A stretch of DNA of 64,000 nt from Kitasatospora sp. NBC_00315. GTDB taxonomy: Bacteria; Actinomycetota; Actinomycetes; Streptomycetales; Streptomycetaceae. Position numbers and translations under genes: made by a program. The stretch is from assembly GCF_041435095.1 (NCBI RefSeq), contig NZ_CP108025.1, forward strand, positions 496,001-560,000. The letters run 5' to 3'. Shown piece after piece: positions 32,084-40,842 of this stretch; positions within the stretch are counted from its first letter, which is position 1; the number at the start of each line of letters is the position of its first letter. Below the pieces are notes generated by a model. The model did no database searches. It was not told where the DNA came from and saw nothing but the letters and a program-made list of their open reading frames with translations.

Positions 32084-32872
32084 ATGTGCGGCAGATTCGT
32101 CTCCACGTCCTCCGTCCAGGAACTCACCGAGTTCTTCGGCGCCACCCACTGGCCCACCACGGAGGCTCTCGCGCCGAACTGGAACACCGCCCCCACCGAC
32201 GGGATCTGGGCGGCGCTGCAGCGCGTGGACCGGGAAACGGGCGAGCTGACCAGGCAGTTGCGGGCGGTGCGCTGGGGCCTGGTGCCGTCCTGGGCGAAGG
32301 ACCCGGGCATCGGCGCACGGATGATCAACGCCCGGGCGGAGACCGTCCACGAGAAGCCCGCCTTCCGCAAGGCGTTCGCGACCCGCCGCTGCCTGATCCC
32401 CGCCGACGGCTACTACGAGTGGCGGCCCGTCCCGGCGGCCGAGGGTAGGAAGGCCCACAAGCAGCCCTACTACCTGAGCCCGGCGTCCGGGTCACCGATG
32501 GCGATGGCCGGACTGTACGAGTTCTGGCGCAACGGCGGCGTGCCCGAGGACGACCCCGCGGCCTGGCTCACCACGGCGACGATCATCACCACCGACGCCA
32601 CCGACACCGCCGGGCTGGTCCACGACCGCATGCCGCTCACCATCGCCGGCAGCGACTTCGACGCCTGGCTCGACCCCGAGCACACCGACACCGACGAACT
32701 GCGGCACCTCCTGCACACCCCGGCCGGCGAACTCACCGTCCGGGCGGTCTCCACCGCGGTCAACAACGTCCGCAACGACGGCTCCCAGCTGCTCGACCCG
32801 GCGCCGGACCCGCTCGGCGTCACCGGCCCGGCCGCGCGGTCCGGACCGGCACCCACCGGCCCCGGGGCCTGA
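32084..32872 (+). CDS. HMCES/YedK-type abasic-site processing protein (SRAP family)
   Basis: 262 aa. It begins MCGRFVS, where Cys2 (after Met removal) forms the thiazolidine crosslink with abasic sites in single-stranded DNA. The other active-site signatures are present: PNWNTAPTD (Asn), WGLVPSWAKD, INARAETVHEKPAFRKA, PADGYYEWRP (Glu) and VHDRMPLTI (His). Length is normal for the family plus a Pro/Ala-rich tail. The enzyme shields abasic sites during replication. It is a single gene, convergent with the rox-like gene. Confidence 0.92.
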   Translation: MCGRFVSTSSVQELTEFFGATHWPTTEALAPNWNTAPTDGIWAALQRVDRETGELTRQLRAVRWGLVPSWAKDPGIGARMINARAETVHEKPAFRKAFATRRCLIPADGYYEWRPVPAAEGRKAHKQPYYLSPASGSPMAMAGLYEFWRNGGVPEDDPAAWLTTATIITTDATDTAGLVHDRMPLTIAGSDFDAWLDPEHTDTDELRHLLHTPAGELTVRAVSTAVNNVRNDGSQLLDPAPDPLGVTGPAARSGPAPTGPGA

Positions 32873-32925
32873 CGGATCGCGGCCGACCGCCGCCGACGGT
32901 CCCGCCCCCGGGGCGCACCGCTCGG

Positions 32926-34419
<1,494 letters not shown>

Positions 34420-34502
34420 TCACCCCTTCGCGCGCCGGGAGCCCGTGAGCGCCCCGCGGGCCCGCCTGCGCTTCGGCGTCCGCTGGGCCCGTATCCCGCC
34501 AT

Positions 34503-34516
34503 AAGCACATGTACTT
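34503..34516. promoter_or_regulatory. imperfect palindrome in AT-rich rox upstream region
   Basis: AAGCACATGTACTT is a 14-bp palindrome with one mismatched pair, within the only AT-rich part of the 358-bp region 34354-34711. It lies between the rox start and the 19-bp element and may be part of the rox promoter/operator; no clear -35/-10 was fixed. Confidence 0.3.
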
Positions 34517-34574
34517 CGTGAATCACTTATTTCGGCAGGTTCTGCCTTCGAGCGGAGATTCTGCCGCATGACCC

Positions 34575-34593
34575 GGGCCTTGCCGCAAGGCCC
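34575..34593 (-). promoter_or_regulatory. rifamycin-associated element (RAE)
   Basis: On the minus strand the sequence is GGGCCTTGCGGCAAGGCCC, a 19-bp inverted repeat with 8-bp arms. It matches, with at most two differences, the RAE consensus I recall (GGGGCTTGCGGCAAGGCCC) found upstream of rifamycin-inactivating genes (rgt, rph, arr, rox). It is in the same orientation as, and about 220 bp upstream of, the rox-like ATG. It could be mistaken for a terminator hairpin. Confidence 0.75.
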
Positions 34594-34711
34594 CCCGTGC
34601 GCTATATCTTGAGAGTGGCGAGGGGTGCAAGAACTCCTTGCCTTCGCCTTTTGCCCCCTCTGCGGGCGGCCGGGTTCCTCCCCGAGCGGCGAGCGCCGCG
34701 TACGGCGGGCG

Positions 34712-35045
34712 CTACCAGCGCAGCAGCATCACGGCGGCGCCGGCGCCGCCGGCCAGCCCGAACAGTGCCACGCTGCCTCCGGGACGCAGCATCCCCTGTT
34801 CGACGGCGCCTACGAGTTGCAGGGGGATGGTGGCCGCGGCCACGTCGCCGCTGTGGGCGAAGGTGGGGATCACCTGGTCGGGGCGGATCCCGACCCGGCG
34901 GCAGATGGTGTCGACGAAGGGGATCGAGGCTTGCTGGACGCAGGCGAGGTCGAGCCGGTCGGTGTCGGTCCGCTGCTCGTTCAGCCACTGCTTCGCCTGC
35001 TCGTCGAGTCCGAGGAACGTGGGCGTTCGCGGGTTCCCGGACGTC
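34712..35045 (-). pseudogene. C-terminal fragment of 3-oxoacyl-ACP synthase III (FabH-like)
   Basis: The minus strand reads TFLGLDEQAKQWLNEQ, LDLACVQQASIPFVDTICRR, VGIRPDQVIPTFAHSGDVAA and GGSVALFGLAGGAGAAVMLL up to RW and TAG at 34712. The Gln/His-containing helix, the SGDVAAATIPLQL stretch (where FabH has its Asn-Gly... active-site loop) and the final GGAGAAVMLLRW strand are the last third of KAS III-type enzymes. The Cys and catalytic His region upstream is missing; instead a short-chain dehydrogenase fragment is joined at about 35100. Confidence 0.7.
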
Positions 35046-35119
35046 AGCGCTGACCGCGGCGAACAGCGGCAGGTCGAGGTCGCCGGGCGCCGGACCGGCC
35101 TGGGCGAGGACCCGCCCGG

Positions 35120-35343
35120 CCGCGCCGGCGCATCGCCGGCAGGGCGAGCCTGCAGATCCGCGCCGCGCCCAGCAGGTTGGTCTCCAGGAGACGGCGGGCC
35201 TGCTCGTCGCTCACGTCCTCGACGGAACCCGCCTGCGGGATACCGGCGTTGTTAACCACCGCCCACGCGCCGCCGCCGGCCAGCTCCCCGACCCGGGCCA
35301 TCGCCTCCTCGCCGGAGCGCGGATCGGCGACGTCCAGCAACAC
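35120..35343 (-). pseudogene. internal fragment of a short-chain dehydrogenase
   Basis: The minus strand reads LLDVADPRSGEEAMARVGEL, WAVVNNAGIPQAGSVEDVSD and EQARRLLETNLLGAARICRL ALPAMRRRG when read in order: the SDR segment from the cofactor-specificity strand (LDV) through NNAG to the N-containing helix alpha4. The glycine motif upstream and the Ser-Tyr-Lys catalytic half are both absent; the sequence runs straight into the FabH-like fragment. It appears to be a deletion fusion of two decayed genes. Confidence 0.7.
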
Positions 35344-35370
35344 CGTACTGACTGTCGATCACATCGGAAG

Positions 35371-35842
35371 GCTACCGGGCCCGCCGCGCCCGGCAGGCGG
35401 GTGCCGCACCGGGCTGCACCGCCGCGGCCCGGGGCCCGGGTGCCTCCCCGGGCGGACGGCGCCGGTGGCGGTCATCGGGCCACCTGGTCGGGGCACGTCG
35501 GGTGGTGCCAGGCGGTACGGACGACGCGCCCGCCGAGCAGGCGGTGCTCGCTGGTCCAGGTCCGGCAGCACCTGGCCGTCCGGGGCGGCGCGGCTGCGGC
35601 CGGAGTCCGCGTCACGGACGTGGTCCCGGGCTGCGTCGGGCCCGTGGTGGTGGGTACGGCCGGCGTGGCCGTCCGGCGGCGCCGACTGTGGGCGCGGCGG
35701 TGGGTGGTCGAGGAGATCGTCACACCCCTTCACCTGCCCAGCCACCGGGGGCGGCCAACCCGCCCATCACCCGAACGGCGTACCCGGGCCGCTGCTCGCC
35801 ACCGCCGGACGGCACGGACGAGCAGGCCCTCGCCGAGGCCGC
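35371..35842. other. intergenic region with low-complexity open frames only
   Basis: About 470 bp. A minus-strand frame (35472-35723) is Thr/Pro-rich and ends with EHRLLGGRVVRTAWHHPTCP, which might be the tail of another decayed gene, but no family or start is supported. No RNA gene or clear hairpin seen. Confidence 0.35.
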
Positions 35843-36316
35843 TCAGTCGAACTGGCCGGGCTGGTAACCGCCCGCCGGCTGCCGGGTGATGACGTTCAGC
35901 CGGTTCACCATGTTCATGAGCGACACCAGGATCACCAGTGCGCTGAGCTGCGCCTCGTCGTAGTGCTCGACGGCGAGCACCCACGCCTCGTCACTCACCC
36001 CTCCGGCCGCGTCCGCGATCCGGGTGGCCTCCTCCGCCAGCCGCAGTGCGGCCCGCTCGGCCTCGGTGAAGACGGTGGCCTCCCGCCACGCCGCCACCAG
36101 GTTCAGCCGCAGCGCCTCCTCACCGGCGGCGGTGGCCTCCTTGGTGTGGATGTCGACGCAGACGGCGCAGCCGTTGATCTGGCTGACGCGAAGGGCCACC
36201 AGCTCCTGCGTCGCGGCCGGCAGCGACGATTCCTTGAGCGCCTTGCCCACCGTCCTGACGTACGTGAGCGTCCTGCCGACCGTCGGGTCGGCGTAGTAGT
36301 TCAGCCTCGCGTCCAT
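35843..36316 (-). CDS. AhpD-like carboxymuconolactone decarboxylase-family protein
   Basis: 157 aa. The core motif is QELVALRVSQINGCAVCVDI followed by HTKEA (about residues 37-61): a glutamate, CxxC and His relay of AhpD-type alkylhydroperoxidases, where the two Cys reduce peroxides with lipoamide-linked electrons. The C-terminal helix LSALVILVSLMNMVNRLNVI is also typical. Start chosen at ATG 36316 (MDARLNYY). Nearby stand-alone genes give no context. AhpD-like proteins are common ECF41 targets, but no matching promoter was noted here. Confidence 0.87.
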   Translation of the reverse strand: MDARLNYYADPTVGRTLTYVRTVGKALKESSLPAATQELVALRVSQINGCAVCVDIHTKEATAAGEEALRLNLVAAWREATVFTEAERAALRLAEEATRIADAAGGVSDEAWVLAVEHYDEAQLSALVILVSLMNMVNRLNVITRQPAGGYQPGQFD

Positions 36317-36770
36317 GATGTGCTCCTTCGTGCTCGTCGTCCGGACCCTCACCACCCGAGACGGATCGGTCGCCCGCCCAGTGACACGGGGCGCCTGTGA
36401 GCCACGTCACCGGCCGGCGGGACGGCACCGGGATCGCACCGGAATCACACCGGGATCGGGAGAACGCCGAGGGCCGGTCGTGGTCGTACGCAGCCGTTGC
36501 GCGTGGCCCGGACCTCGCACGGCGGAGCGGGGGCACCCGGGCGGGTGGCCGACGGGCGGCCACCGTCCTCCGGGAACCGGCGGCCCCCGACGGCACTCGA
36601 CCGCTCCTCCCCCGCCACGAGGGTGCGGAACATGCGGCACTGTGCCGGTTCCACCTCGGCGATCCGTACACCTCCGGCAGGGCATATCGTCCCCGACCCG
36701 CGCCCCGGGCGCGCGGCCCGGGCGCGCGGCCCGAGGCGGAGCGAGTGCCGGAGCACCCGCCGAGCGCGGC
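36317..36770. other. intergenic region with a short GC direct repeat
   Basis: 454 bp between the AhpD-like start and the stop of the membrane protein at 36771. It contains a tandem duplication of GGGCGCGCGGCCC (within 36703-36735). No gene or convincing promoter recognised in the remainder. Confidence 0.4.
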
Positions 36771-37625
36771 TCACCCGGTCGGTGCGAAGTCCCCCCACAC
36801 CGAGGCGGCGGAGCCGGCCGCCGTCGCGTCGGCCCGGTAGCCGTCGTCCTTCGCGTCCCGGCCGCCGGCGGCGTGGTCGTACTGTCCGGCGAACAGGTAC
36901 TGGCCCGCCGGCGCGGACCGGCCCGGCTTGAGGCTCCAGCGGTAGACGATGACGCCGTCGGCCTCGTGGACGGTGACGACGAAGTCGTCGGCGGGCAGGC
37001 TCTGCTCGGTCCCGGCGCTCCTCACCCCGGCGGTCACGGCGATGCGCAGCTCCACGACGAGCGCGGTGAGGGGGGTCGCGGATTTGAGCGTGACGTTGCT
37101 CCGGGCCCAGGCGGTGGTGCTGTGCGGGTCGACGGAGCCGTCCGCCCACAGCGGGCCGTCGGTGGTGTGCGAGCCGCCCGGCGGACGGGTCGTGGCGTGC
37201 GCGGTGGTCGGCGGGCCGGAGGGACGGGAGGAGCCCGCCCCGGAGGGTGTTCCGCTCGGCTCCGGCGTCGGCGGGGACGAGGTGGCCGGCCCCGACCTGC
37301 CGGGTGTCGGGGACTCCGGGGGCACGGCCGTGGCGGGGTCGGGCGACGCGGACGTGGTCACGGCGGGGCCGGTGGCCACGGTTCGCGGCCCCGGCGGGCC
37401 GGCGACCACGGAGGCCACGGCGAAGCCGCCGACAGTCAGGGCCCCGGCGGTGGCGACGGTGGCGAGGACGATGCGGGTCCACGACACCGGGGCGGTCCGC
37501 TCGCGGTGGCGGACGCCGGCGCCCGACGGTCGGGCCATACCGCGCTCGACGCGCGCGAGCATCCGTGCCCGGTCGGGCCGGTGGGCGGCCGCGGCCTCGC
37601 GCAGCTGCCTGCCCGGATCGCTCAT
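36771..37625 (-). CDS. membrane-anchored protein paired with SigE-family sigma factor
   Basis: 284 aa. A cytoplasmic N-terminus (MSDPGRQLREAAAAHRPDRA, RMLARVERGMARP) precedes one transmembrane helix (about 50-72: RIVLATVATAGALTVGGFAV). A long Pro/Ser/Thr/Gly linker (about 80-155) leads to an extracytoplasmic domain rich in beta strands (VTLKSATPLTALVVELRIAV, FVVTVHEADGVIVYRWSLKP, YLFAGQYDHAAGGRDAKDDG YRADA in order). It starts one base inside the sigma gene's stop, so they are co-translated; by position and topology it is the likely anti-sigma or signal-sensing partner, though no ZAS zinc motif is seen. Confidence 0.75.
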   Translation of the reverse strand: MSDPGRQLREAAAAHRPDRARMLARVERGMARPSGAGVRHRERTAPVSWTRIVLATVATAGALTVGGFAVASVVAGPPGPRTVATGPAVTTSASPDPATAVPPESPTPGRSGPATSSPPTPEPSGTPSGAGSSRPSGPPTTAHATTRPPGGSHTTDGPLWADGSVDPHSTTAWARSNVTLKSATPLTALVVELRIAVTAGVRSAGTEQSLPADDFVVTVHEADGVIVYRWSLKPGRSAPAGQYLFAGQYDHAAGGRDAKDDGYRADATAAGSAASVWGDFAPTG

Positions 37626-38146
37626 CAGGTCCTCCTTCCCGTCAGTTCCCCGGCCCGGCTGCCCAGCAGCCGTTCCAGCTCGGCCATGCCCTTGGAGGTC
37701 TGGCTCTTCACCGTACCGACCGAGACTCCCAGGGCGAGCGCGGTGTCCTTCTCCGACAGGTCGAAGGCGTGCCGTAGCACCACGCAGGCGCGCTTGCGGA
37801 ACGGCAGGCGCCCCAGTGCCGCCCGCACGTCCAGGACGGCGGCCACGTCCGTGGCCTCCACCCGATCGGAGCGGTGGGACCAGAACAGGTGGACGCGACG
37901 CCGCTCGCGGACGGCACTGCGGATGCGGCTGCGCGCCATGTTGGCGACCACGCCGCGCGCGTAGGCGAGCGGGTGCTCGGCCCGGCGCAGCCGGTCCCAG
38001 CGGTGCCACAGTGCCAGCAGCGCGTCCGCGGCGAGGTCGTCGGCGGCGTCCGCCTCGCCCGTCAGCAGGTGTGCCAGACGGGCCAGTTCGGCGTGGTGAC
38101 GCTCGAAGAATCGGTGGAACTCGGTGGCCGCATCGTCGACGGGCAT
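37625..38146 (-). CDS. SigE-family ECF RNA polymerase sigma factor
   Basis: 173 aa. Sigma2: FHRFFERHHAELARLAHLLT, AADDLAADALLALWHRWDRL (about 10-55). Sigma4: ALGRLPFRKRACVVLRHAFD, LSEKDTALALGVSVGTVKSQ, TSKGMAELERLL (about 110-160). This matches the actinomycete SigE-type (SigE70-like) ECF group. It is followed by the one-TM partner gene with a 1-bp overlap. The region upstream contains TGAG-AACG-CTCA at about 38174-38185, a small dyad that may be regulatory. Confidence 0.88.
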   Translation of the reverse strand: MPVDDAATEFHRFFERHHAELARLAHLLTGEADAADDLAADALLALWHRWDRLRRAEHPLAYARGVVANMARSRIRSAVRERRRVHLFWSHRSDRVEATDVAAVLDVRAALGRLPFRKRACVVLRHAFDLSEKDTALALGVSVGTVKSQTSKGMAELERLLGSRAGELTGRRT

Positions 38147-38322
38147 GTCCGTGGCGCGGCCTCTCCGTGCATTGTGAGCGTTCTCATTGACTCGGGAGGC
38201 CGCAGCGTACCAACAGGGGCGGACGCGTGTTCACCAGGGCCCGAACGGACGGTCGGGCCCTGACCGGCTCCGGCCCCAGCGCCGAGGAGGAACGAGCCCG
38301 GCGCCGGAGGGCCGGGCACGCC

Positions 38323-39480
38323 TCACAGCCAGGCGATCAGACGCGGTGTGAGGGGATTCACCACGCCCGCGGGCGGGAGGTCGACGGGAGCGATCTCGAC
38401 CGGACGCGCGCCCGGCGTGAGGTCCAGCCGGTAGAGACCGGTCTCGCCGTCCTCGTCGACGAGGTAGGCCAGCGAGCGGCCGTCGGGTGAGACCGCGACA
38501 CTCTCGACCACACGCGAGGTTGCGACCGGAAGGAGCGTGGTCATGGTGTCGAGCCGCCCGCGATCGGCGCTGAAGGTGAGCAGGAGGAGGTTGTCCCCGC
38601 CGTTGCAGAGCAGGGTGACGTCACTCGTCCACCGGCTCGGTTCGCACCGCGGGACCTGTTCCGAACCGGGCAGCGACGCACGGCCGTTGCCGGACCTTCC
38701 CAGCGCCATCGGCTCGACGTACCAAAGCGCGTACGGTGCGGGCGGGTCGGTACGCCGCCACACCGTGGAGCTCGCGCCGGCCGCCACCGCGCCGTCGGGG
38801 GAGATCGCGACCTGGTCCGGCTTGCTCTCCAACGGCCGTGTCAGCCAGGGCTGGTCGCCGGACAGGACGAAGTCGGGACCCGGCGCGGCGCCGTGCTGCT
38901 TCGGGGCGGCGGCGGGGTCGCCCAGGTCACGGCTGGTCACCTGCTGCTCGCCCGTCTCGTACCAGAGGACCGAGGTGCCGCTCTGGAACGCCGGTGCGCT
39001 GTCACCGCCCGCGGTGGCGGCTGTGCCGCCCCTCGGCGCGCCGTCGGTGAGTGCGAAGGCCATCGCGCTGAGGGCGCCACCGGGGCCGGGCGCGGTGCCG
39101 GCGATCAGCGTGAAGTCGGCGTTGAAGAGCGCCCGGTCGGCGGCCTCCGTGGTGCTTCTCGGCTCTCCGCACAGGGCGTCGACCGAGCCGCGCTCCGGCA
39201 GGGTGACCGTCCGGCGCGCGATCGGGGATCCGTCCGTCGGCGACAGTGCGGCGACCGTGATCCGGTGGACCTTGCCGTCGGCCGAGGTCGGCGACGGCGC
39301 GCCGAACCGCTCGCACCAGGCGACGATCATCCGGTCCTTCCCCGCGATCCCCTCGCCGTTCGACGCGGCCGAGGGCGGCGCCGCCACCCGCGGCCCGGAC
39401 GTCGTGCTGCCCCCGCAGGCGGTCAGGGTCAGCGCCGCGACCACGCCGAGGAGCAGGTGAGTTCGGGCGCTGCGAGACAT
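38323..39480 (-). CDS. lipoprotein with beta-propeller-like (TolB/WD40-type) repeats
   Basis: 385 aa. A lipoprotein signal peptide ends LTLTACGG (lipobox Cys at about residue 22). The mature part has recurring AISPDGAVAAGAS and AVSPDGRSLAYLVDEDGETG motifs, the S-P-D-G turns typical of TolB/WD40-like propellers. It is therefore an outward-facing, membrane-anchored propeller. It lies 176 bp upstream of the SigE-type sigma gene on the same strand, possibly in the same regulatory unit. Ligand unknown. Confidence 0.8.
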   Translation of the reverse strand: MSRSARTHLLLGVVAALTLTACGGSTTSGPRVAAPPSAASNGEGIAGKDRMIVAWCERFGAPSPTSADGKVHRITVAALSPTDGSPIARRTVTLPERGSVDALCGEPRSTTEAADRALFNADFTLIAGTAPGPGGALSAMAFALTDGAPRGGTAATAGGDSAPAFQSGTSVLWYETGEQQVTSRDLGDPAAAPKQHGAAPGPDFVLSGDQPWLTRPLESKPDQVAISPDGAVAAGASSTVWRRTDPPAPYALWYVEPMALGRSGNGRASLPGSEQVPRCEPSRWTSDVTLLCNGGDNLLLLTFSADRGRLDTMTTLLPVATSRVVESVAVSPDGRSLAYLVDEDGETGLYRLDLTPGARPVEIAPVDLPPAGVVNPLTPRLIAWL

Positions 39481-39610
39481 CAGGATCCCCCGGTCGGCTG
39501 TTCGGTGATGCCCCCGGAATCTAGCAGGAAACGATCACTGCCCCGTCCGGGAGGGCACGGGGTGGGACGACTCCGACCGAACCGGACGTGCACGGCGGAC
39601 GGGCGACAGC

Positions 39611-39664
39611 GGACGGCGAACGGCGAACGGCGACGGGCGACGGGCGACGGCGGACGGCGGACGG
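39611..39664. repeat. degenerate 7-bp tandem repeat (GGCGAAC/GGCGACG/GGCGGAC)
   Basis: Successive 7-bp units differing by one or two bases between the lipoprotein start and the end of the biosynthetic cluster. It marks the left boundary of the cluster; the 290-bp interval holds no gene. Confidence 0.7.
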
Positions 39665-39770
39665 CACGAACCGCCCCGGCCGAACCGCGCCGACCCGGGC
39701 GACGGCCGCAACCGGCGGCGGTCCCGCCCGCCGCCCTAGCGATCGTACCGCGGGTCGGCCGGCTCCCCGC

Positions 39771-40841
39771 TCACGTCCCGACCGGCAGCTCCCCCGTCCG
39801 CTGCCAGGCCGCGACGGTGTCGGCGAGCAGGGTCTCGGCGGGCGGCGGCTCCGGGTACTCACCGGCCAGCGCTGCGGCGGCGTTCCGGGGCTCGCTGCCG
39901 ATCCGGTCGTCGAAGGAGAGCCGCTCCGGGGGGAGCGCCTGGGAGAGCCTGGCCACCGCCGGATCGTCCCGGCCCGCGTCGACGACGGCCGCCCGCCAGT
40001 GCGGGTACGCCAGCTCCTGCGGCCGGTACCCCGCCCGGCGCAGGGCGGCCGGCACGGCCGCCCACGGGAGGGTCACCGGCGCGATCAGGTGGTGCGCCCG
40101 GCCGTGGGCCCGCTCCGTGCCGCAGAGCGCGACGACCAGCCGGCTGACCCAGTCGACGGGGCTGAGCCGGATCCGGGTGTCCAGGAGCGGCACCGCGCCC
40201 AGCCGCGCCGAGACGCGCAGGACCCGCTCCAGCAGGTCGTCGGGGTTCGAGCGCGCCGTGCGGGAGTGGGCCGTGATCCGGCCCGGCCGCAGGATCACGG
40301 CTCTCAGCCGTCCCTCCTGGTGCGCGACGCTGACCAGCCGGTCGGCCGACCACTTCGACTGTCCGTACCCGCCGGAGACCGGGTCGGTCAGCTCGAACGG
40401 CTCGCCCGTGACGTCGCGGGCGACGGCCGCGAGGCTGCTCACGTAGCCGAAGGACGCCGCCCGGGCCTGCGCCAGCGCGAGCAGCTCCTCCGTCGCCCGG
40501 ACGTTGGTCCCGTACAGCGGCCCGTACGGCAGTGTCATGTTGACCCGCGCCCCGCAGTGGACGACCTGGGAGACGTTCTCACCGAGCGCCTCGAAACCGG
40601 CGGCCGGCAGACCGAGCCGCTCCTGCGCGAGGTCGCCCGCCACGACCTCGACCAGGTGCCGGTCCTCCTCGGCGACCCGTCCGTCGAAGGCGCCCCACAG
40701 CCGTGCGGCCCGTTCGGCCGCGGTCGCGCCCCGGACCACGCAGCGCACGGCCTCCCGCTGTTCGACCAGGCGCACCGCCAGGGCCGAGCCGAGGAACCCG
40801 GTCGCCCCGGTGACGAGCGTGACCGATCCGTCGCCCGGCAC
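39771..40841 (-). CDS. free-standing thioester reductase (R-domain/extended SDR)
   Basis: 356 aa from GTG 40841. NADPH Rossmann motif VTLVTGATGFLGSALAVRLV (about 7-26), VRCVVRG for the 2'-phosphate, VVHCGARVN, Ser in FGYVSSLAAVA and the catalytic YxxxK in GGYGQSKWSADRLVS (about 178-192). These define NAD-binding_4 terminal reductases, which release carrier-bound thioesters as aldehydes or alcohols. Here it is a separate polypeptide starting 1 bp after the stop of the MbtH-A-T gene, so it most likely offloads from that T domain or the final condensed product. Last gene of the 16-gene minus run. Confidence 0.87.
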   Translation of the reverse strand: MPGDGSVTLVTGATGFLGSALAVRLVEQREAVRCVVRGATAAERAARLWGAFDGRVAEEDRHLVEVVAGDLAQERLGLPAAGFEALGENVSQVVHCGARVNMTLPYGPLYGTNVRATEELLALAQARAASFGYVSSLAAVARDVTGEPFELTDPVSGGYGQSKWSADRLVSVAHQEGRLRAVILRPGRITAHSRTARSNPDDLLERVLRVSARLGAVPLLDTRIRLSPVDWVSRLVVALCGTERAHGRAHHLIAPVTLPWAAVPAALRRAGYRPQELAYPHWRAAVVDAGRDDPAVARLSQALPPERLSFDDRIGSEPRNAAAALAGEYPEPPPAETLLADTVAAWQRTGELPVGT

Positions 40842-40842
40842 G

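Noticed and set aside
34575..34593. Hairpin GGGCCTTG/CAAGGCCC as a transcription terminator
   Set aside because: It matches the rifamycin-associated element and is correctly oriented upstream of a Rox-like gene, so a regulatory element is the better explanation.
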